Assembly: GCA_037976565.1 (NCBI GenBank)
Contig: CP137672.1
Coordinates: forward strand, 17,880,335-17,944,334
Length of the DNA stretch: 64,000 bases
Direction of reading: 5' to 3'
Source: Mesocentrotus franciscanus
Lineage: Eukaryota > Echinodermata > Echinoidea > Camarodonta > Strongylocentrotidae
Positions 60,301-64,000 of the stretch are shown piece by piece. The stretch's first letter is position 1. Every line of letters starts with the position of its first letter. Made by a program: the position numbers and the translations under genes. The notes beneath the pieces are model-generated. The model was not told where the DNA came from. It made no database searches and saw nothing but the letters and a program-made list of their open reading frames with translations.

Positions 60301-63170
60301 AAATTTCCTCATTGCTCCCTTTCGTATCTTCAACATTGATTCAATTTTCATTTTAGAACCATTTCCCACGCTCATGTTCCATAAGTTAAGTATGGTCGCA
60401 ATAAAGTAGAATATAAGGTTTCTAAAAAATAGGGGGAAATAATGTGTAAGTCTTATGATAACACCTACATTTTTTGAAAATGTGGAATGTGGAATTTCAA
60501 TGATAATCTACAATCAATATAAAGACCAAGCAATTATTTCTTGAATCTATCTTTCACAACCATCTATTTAAAGCTGACCAGGTAAAGTTATCAACGCATT
60601 TACTAAAATCATACATTTAGTTAGTTAGTATCTTAATGCATCCATCGCACAAAATGCTCACACATATATGTGTTACCGCCGAAAGCGAATTTGTTTTATG
60701 GCCGGTTTTCTGGAAAGGGCCGAAACATAATGCTAGTTGAACCATGTACCTCTGTCCGTGTTTCTTTAAATACCTGATATTTAGAATATCAATCACAGTG
60801 TTTGTATTAAATACGATAAAAATCAACTCAAGGGCAATTTTAGTTCCCTATGCCCTATGGTACATATCTTACAGACATCATGTTCAGATTAGGTAATAAG
60901 TTAGTGTGATGTTCACACATTTCAATAGGTCATGAAGAGGGCTATTGAAATTGCCTTTAGTTGATTTTTTCGAAAGCAGTTGCGTCGTGTTATTTCACAT
61001 AACATTCCTAGTTTGACTGTATGAAAAAAAAGAAAAAGGATTCAAAGAGTTTTCAGCAATGTCACATCACGATCTTTCAGAAGGTCTGTTGAGTTGGGAG
61101 ACCTCAACAACTATTTAATTGGGCTTGGAGGGTTCATTGATCTTTCTTTTTTTGTAATTTGGAAAAGAACAAAAATCCATGACTGAACTCAAAAGATTAT
61201 CGACAACATTCTAAACGTTTGCGAATCGGAGTCGTAAAGATGCAACACTGCACTACTTTTCCTGAAAGAGGCCGATCCAAGACTGCCAGAAGAGGAGGGA
61301 ATAAGGCCATATTTTAACTACATAAGACCAACGGCACAGTATACCGACAAAACGAATAAACACAGAAGGAATGTACATGCAAAGGGAAAACAAATAAATG
61401 GAAGAACAACACACAACATAAAAGTAGTTGAAAACAATATACTTGTAATAAATATTCACTTCGATATACATCAACTCCTTCCTTTCTCATTCTCAAATCC
61501 CGAAAACAGACTGGCTTCAATTCAGTTCGATCCGTTGTCCCACGCCTAGTTCTTCACTTGAATTCTTCCCCCCAAAATCTGAAAGTATGCTTCTGTGATT
61601 ATAAATATGTCCTTAGACTAATGAATGCGCCATATTTCCTCTGTAAAGGGCTCTAGATACTTCAAATTATCCTCAAGACCAAAGTAGTCATCACAGATCC
61701 TGTTCCATTGGTTGTTGTAGTATACCTCTACCCGACCGCTGGTATATTCTCATATGTGTGTGTATTGGGTTTTTACAGACGTGTATCAATCAGATATGAT
61801 TATTTACGTCTGGGGACCGACCTTTAACGTCACCATCCGAAAGACGCGATTCAGTTTCGAACCTGCGTCCTCGGCTGAATCAGTTTGTAACTTCCACTGT
61901 TAGCTTCTAGGCGGATGTTATATTTTTCTGAAGACTACATGGCAAAACTTGGGTCATTAATACATATTTTCCTACAGACTTACCAAATTTAGGAGCCTCA
62001 CGTTTTATTTCAGTGCCTTATCCATCAAGAGGATAGTCCCTATAGAAAGGTTGTTTCGTCAATCTAAAACCTGTCAATTTGTTTTTATGTATTGCCGTGA
62101 TAGGTCCTCTAATGATCTATTGCTTTACCAATGTTATATAATACTGCTTATATGTCTGTTTACTTGTGGATAATTACTTGAATTAAACTAAACGTTCAAC
62201 TCCAATCTTTTCATGTTTAAAGGATTAAATCAGCAGAACTGTAGTCACCTCAGGTCTAAATCATCAAGATATTTGTCAAATTTTGTTTTAGTATTTGCTG
62301 TTACTGATAATTAGATAGTACAAATATAGCTACATTAAAAAAACATGAGAAGCGCTTAAAGTTAAAGCACATGACGTAGAGTGGAATGAGATTTTGATAT
62401 GATGATATTGAAATAGTAATATAGGATGTTTGATATATTCTTCAACCTGATAATAAACACCATCCTGTTACAAATTATCAATAATGCAAATACATACGTA
62501 CATATTAGTGTGACTGAATGCTATTCACAGTAGTTTTAGGTTTGGAGAAGTGGCTGCATGAAACAAAATTCCTATTTACAGCAAAATGTAATATGACTAT
62601 CGTCATACAATTTCAAGCTAAAAATGATATTGCAAGACAGTATCATGCACTCCTAATCGTATATTGGCTACTTTACGACACGAGTGTTATGTCTGAGAGA
62701 ATTTGACAGCACTGGTATATCTTCTATACGTTTTCGAAACGCCTTAGGCCATAACAATCGTTCTGCCTCTATAGTATCTATAATGACATAAAATCACAAT
62801 ATTCCATTTGATTAAAAAACGAATATTTGAAGTAAACTACACTACGGGTGTATACAGAATTGTGAACATGATAAAATACTTTATTTGAGTGACGACATGA
62901 ATGGTATAATTGTTTACTTATAATGTGGTATGTTTCAACAACACTTAACATGGCCGGATGATACGCTACGGTAGGCTACGGGAAAGTAAACTCTACGAAA
63001 CAATACAGGTATAATCATCTTTTGCACAAAAGCATAGGCAATTATATTCACATATGTAAGATATGAAATGTGATAAGATTTTACTTACGACTGTAGACAC
63101 TATCTAACCAGAAAAGTACGAAAATAAGTCGCCACCAAAACGAGCATCGCATACACCTACCGGGCGCCAT
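57332..63170 (-). CDS. SRCR-C: two-SRCR type I membrane receptor
   Basis: Four exons on the minus strand: 63170-63089 (82 nt), 60040-59732 (309 nt), 58994-58623 (372 nt) and 57576-57332 (TAG). All phase 1, total 1008 nt or 335 residues. The signal peptide exon (MAPGRCMRC... with core LIFVLFWL) has exactly the length of that in SRCR-A. SRCR1 (about 32-130) and SRCR2 (about 157-254) each have six group A cysteines (TICDDHFG, VVCRQLGY, LQCFGWEN; TICDDNW, VQCSGWEY, GVRC). Between them lies a Thr-rich linker (TTFDPFQWPTTTTGYY). A transmembrane helix follows (about 271-292, SFVGVSLFLLTIIAIVAVVF), then a Pro/Thr tail ending PDVPV. The donor after SRCR2 reads GTAGCT where the paralogues have GTAAGC, one base shorter, so it may be weaker. 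Role inferred as ligand recognition at the cell surface. Confidence 0.85.
57640..57830 (-). mobile_element. tRNA-derived SINE (minus), paralogue of 39330
   Basis: Same element as 39330-39506 at the same place relative to the TM exon. B box near 57763-57773 (GGAATTCGAAG on plus). Present before the duplication. Confidence 0.65.
60150..60255 (+). mobile_element. tRNA-like SINE head
   Basis: GTTTGCTCAGAGTTGCCTG followed by AGTAGGTTCGAATCTAACC gives A-box-like and B-box-like motifs at tRNA spacing, then a short body. The cloverleaf is incomplete, so it is not a tRNA gene. Lies in the SRCR-C first intron. Confidence 0.55.
61671..61750 (-). pseudogene. Truncated SRCR exon remnant
   Basis: The minus strand reads SGRVEVYYNNQWNRICDDYF, the first half of an SRCR domain, then loses similarity and meets a stop. 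The start of the domain is replaced by SINE-like sequence from about 61755. No splice sites bound it. It shows that a further SRCR exon existed in the first intron of SRCR-C. Confidence 0.8.
61755..61925 (-). mobile_element. tRNA-derived SINE (minus) abutting the SRCR remnant
   Basis: The minus strand contains a B box (GGTTCGAAACT around 61855-61865) and the body TTTCGGATGGTGACGTTAAA, a phrase I associate with sea urchin SINEs. Its 3' end abuts the broken SRCR exon. Confidence 0.65.
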
Positions 63171-64000
63171 TTTGATGCAGTGCAAGTAAGTACAACACGG
63201 CTCTATCAGTCACACAACAACCATAAATGTAGTAGGCCTATACACGAACTGTCTGTTATTGCGGTGCACCACAGTGGTATCCCCCGCACAATGCTGAAAT
63301 ATTTCTTTTATACAAGGCACAACGTCACAATAGAAACATTACACAAAAATAGAAAATACACACAATGCCCCAACTTTCATTGCGCTGCGTCACAATAGCA
63401 ATCTCAGTTGGTGCCGTGCAAAGAGAGGTATTGAACTTGACCAGAGTATTTCACAGTTGAATATATACAATAAAATCTTGTTAGTTCGAATATTGATATA
63501 TTTTTTCAAAAATATAATATTTTGTCTCAACTAGTATCTTTTCTGCCTCCACTCTCTCTCTCTCTCTCTCTCTCATTGAAATCATTATAAGGAGGATGGC
63601 GCTCATCAAAGATCTTAAAGCCCAAGTCCACTCCAATTAAAAATAATTATAGCATGTTGTAAATAAATCAAAGGTTAAAAGTGCCAAATATCACGGGCGT
63701 ACTTCAATCAGGTGATTTTTAAGAGCGATTTTTGTTTCGGTTATTTCGAGCAAAACATTTAAATTGCCGTACGGATGTGACGTATGCTCTTCACAAGGAA
63801 AGTGCCAGCAGTATACATTCTGACAATAGGCCATTTTCGTAATATAACCAAATTTAATGCATACGTTTTTGTGAAGTGCCTCGATACAAACTATGTCATT
63901 CACCTGATAAGAATAATAGTATTTCAATAGACAATAGAATCCGATCTGCAACATTAGTCTTTGCCAGGTAGGACAAACATTATGACTTGCCCTACCTAGC
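63171..64000. other. Upstream flank of SRCR-C
   Basis: No exon recognised. A short (CT)n tract lies at about 63550-63573. The 87-codon minus ORF at 63691-63954 has no recognisable domain. The SRCR-C promoter should be here, but no convincing TATA box was seen. Confidence 0.5.

Larger units (their letters stand above)
51632..60700. repeat. Copy 2 of the large segmental duplication
   Basis: Paralogue of 35040-43010, carrying the 3' part of SRCR-C. Relative to copy 1 it has about 1.8 kb extra between 52875 and 54650, a 61-bp LINE tail at 54692-54752, a tandem duplication near 54930-55040 (TCAGAAAGTTCTTAGTCAT twice), telomere-type hexamers at 55385, and an expanded triplet repeat at 56965-57130. 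Confidence 0.85.

Noticed and set aside
61253..61520. Minus ORFs with Cys/Phe-rich hydrophobic sequence in the SRCR-C intron
   Set aside because: No domain, no phase-compatible splice sites, and no counterpart in the paralogous region.
1..64000. CRISPR array, operons, bacterial or viral genes
   Set aside because: The window is a spliced animal locus. The tandem repeats have no spacer pattern, and no viral structural or replication gene was recognised.

Overview
This is an intron-rich, AT-rich animal genomic window with no prokaryotic features. The gene content (group A scavenger-receptor-cysteine-rich receptors in tandem, a plexin-domain-containing protein, a mitochondrial ETF-beta methyltransferase) and the repeats (several tRNA-derived SINEs, CR1/L2-like LINE tails, many TTAA-flanked and hAT-like MITEs) fit a marine deuterostome. 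An echinoderm, probably a sea urchin, is my best guess, at moderate confidence and by inference only.

Layout. 1-12 kb (+ strand): the last seven coding exons of a PLXDC/TEM7-family type I membrane protein, followed by a long AT-rich 3' region carrying a MITE and a perfect hairpin. 12.5-14.2 kb: a near-perfect 120-bp-arm inverted repeat and a MITE-like element with internal tandem units. 14.6-18.8 kb (- strand): an ETFBKMT (METTL20) gene with an apparent one-base frameshift and a degenerate copy of one exon end in its intron. 19-30 kb: gene-poor and packed with MITEs, tandem duplications, palindromes and LINE pieces.

30.9-63.2 kb (- strand): three head-to-tail SRCR receptor genes, called here SRCR-A (209 aa: signal-SRCR-TM), SRCR-B (508 aa: signal-Reeler-SRCR-SRCR-TM) and SRCR-C (335 aa: signal-SRCR-SRCR-TM). 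All SRCR exons are phase 1-1 and each assembled reading frame closes exactly. SRCR-B and SRCR-C sit in a long duplication (about 35.0-43.0 kb against 51.6-60.7 kb) whose homology ends just upstream of the first SRCR exon. From there SRCR-B begins with a Reeler module, whereas SRCR-A and SRCR-C begin with homologous 82-nt signal-peptide exons. Downstream of the TM exons of B and C lies a conserved micro-exon-like sequence in frame with a hydrophobic tail, a possible alternative GPI-anchored C-terminus. A truncated SRCR exon remnant lies in the first intron of SRCR-C.

The most notable object is this small birth-and-death cluster of putative pattern-recognition receptors with an apparent Reeler-SRCR chimera. 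All splice structures are read by eye from consensus sites, phase and homology. None is confirmed by transcripts.
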